NCBI GenBank assembly: GCA_035286595.1
Contig: DATEDA010000153.1
Coordinates: 1-5,926, forward strand
Direction: 5' to 3'
Length of the DNA stretch: 5,926 nucleotides
Source: DATEDA01 sp035286595
GTDB taxonomy: Bacteria > Pseudomonadota > Gammaproteobacteria > Burkholderiales > SG8-39
Below the pieces are notes generated by a model that was given only the letters and a program-made list of their open reading frames with translations, was not told where the DNA came from and did not search any database. Position 1 is the first letter of the stretch, and each line of letters opens with the position of its first letter. This document shows, in pieces, positions 5,579-5,926 of the stretch. The position numbers and the translations under genes were made by a program.

Positions 5579-5598
5579 TGAAATCCGGGTTCTGGCAG
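5570..5598 (-). promoter_or_regulatory. Predicted promoter of the Lrp-family gene
   Basis: On the minus strand CTGCCA (5598-5593, 4 of 6 to -35) and CATAAT (5575-5570, 5 of 6 to -10) are separated by 17 nt. Transcription would start near 5563, giving a leader of about 25 nt to the ATG at 5538. The -10 lies inside the Lrp-like site at 5564-5578. Confidence 0.45.
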
Positions 5599-5665
5599 GA
5601 GATTCGGAAACACATGCTCGGCGATCGGCGCTAGCATCAAGGATCTCCCGGCCTCGACTTCCACC

Positions 5666-5926
5666 ATGACCCAGCTCTACGAGCTCGCGCCTTGGGCGTT
5701 CTGGCGAGTGACGCCGCCCGACGCCGACCCCACCGAGACGAAGGAGTGGCTCGAGGCGTTCGACGCGCTCGTCGCGGCCGAGGGGCCGGAGCGTGCGACG
5801 TTCCTGCTGAAGAAGCTCCTCGATCGCGCGCGCGCGCGGCGGGTCCCGCTGCCGCCGGTCTTCAACACGCCGTACAAGAACACCATCGCGCTCGAGGACC
5901 AGCCGCAGTTCCCCGGCAGCCTCGAG
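5666..5926 (+). CDS. aceE: AceE-type 2-oxoacid dehydrogenase E1, N-terminal 87 residues (continues right)
   Basis: This is the start of a homodimeric, thiamine-diphosphate-dependent E1 of the pyruvate dehydrogenase (AceE) type, which decarboxylates a 2-oxoacid and passes the acyl group to the lipoyl arm of E2. The 87 visible residues contain the conserved opening of the family: DADPTETKEWLEAFDALVAAEG (~19-40), GPERATFLLKKLLDRAR (~40-56), and NTPYKNTIALEDQPQFPG (~67-84). Catalytic and cofactor-binding regions lie outside the window. The ATG at 5666 is the first in-frame start fitting the family, but it lacks a good Shine-Dalgarno (AAGGA at 5639-5643 is 22 nt away). The neighbour on the other strand is an Lrp-family regulator. 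In Pseudomonas putida a related layout pairs the Lrp-type MdeR with MdeB, an AceE-like 2-oxobutyrate dehydrogenase, so pyruvate may not be the substrate. The family is confident; the gene symbol is provisional. Confidence 0.87.
   Translation, partial: MTQLYELAPWAFWRVTPPDADPTETKEWLEAFDALVAAEGPERATFLLKKLLDRARARRVPLPPVFNTPYKNTIALEDQPQFPGSLE

Noticed and set aside
5825..5836. (CG)6 run in the E1 gene as a possible Z-DNA or regulatory element
   Set aside because: It encodes the RARAR stretch in frame within a conserved helix of the E1 N-terminus and is expected in GC-rich coding DNA.
1..5926. Mobile elements, CRISPR arrays, tRNA or rRNA genes
   Set aside because: No transposase or integrase motif, no spaced direct repeats, no TpsiC-arm or rRNA core sequence was seen on reading both strands. 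The only clear tandem repeat is the linker duplication at 4686-4781.

Overview
The window is GC-rich (roughly two thirds G+C or more by eye), with genes packed on both strands and strong G/C bias at third codon positions. The protein types (CHASE2 adenylate cyclase, M48 protease, SH3 exported protein, TIGR02466-type oxygenase, Lrp/AsnC regulator, homodimeric AceE-type E1) suggest a betaproteobacterium, probably Burkholderiales or a relative. This is inferred from gene content and composition; there is no rRNA or other marker gene to confirm it. I see no mobile element, CRISPR array, tRNA or rRNA gene.

Positions 1-2980 are read leftwards (minus strand) and form a probable three-gene operon. 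It begins with a membrane CHASE2-class III adenylate cyclase (2980-1130), followed after 31 nt by an exported SH3-domain protein (1098-553), and after 13 nt by a secreted M48 zinc metalloprotease (from 539) that leaves the window on the left. A periplasmic sensor making cAMP in the cytoplasm is thus linked to two exported envelope proteins. From a shared upstream region of about 100 bp, a putative 2OG-Fe(II) oxygenase (3079-3726) is read rightwards.

Positions 3727-4055 hold no convincing gene but contain several inverted repeats, including a nested stem-loop followed by a T-rich stretch that could be the oxygenase terminator. Two unrecognised genes follow on the plus strand, 98 aa (4056-4352) and 191 aa (4434-5009). 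Both have good ribosome binding sites and Ala/Pro-rich low-complexity segments. The second overlaps by 11 bp, tail to tail, an Lrp/AsnC regulator gene (5538-4999). A 10-bp GC palindrome at the junction encodes part of the regulator's arginine-rich tail.

The Lrp gene diverges from the start of an AceE-type 2-oxoacid dehydrogenase E1 gene (5666 to the right edge). The spacer is an AT-rich island with a 13/15 match to the E. coli Lrp consensus, lying over the predicted -10 of the regulator gene. Autoregulation, and possibly control of the dehydrogenase, is the simplest reading. The layout resembles that described for MdeR/MdeB (2-oxobutyrate dehydrogenase) in Pseudomonas putida, so the E1 may not be the housekeeping pyruvate enzyme.

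The most unusual items are the Lrp site and divergent E1 gene, the overlapping palindromic 3' junction, the uncharacterised 98/191-aa pair, and the structured spacer at 3727-4055. Nothing here amounts to a clearly new system.
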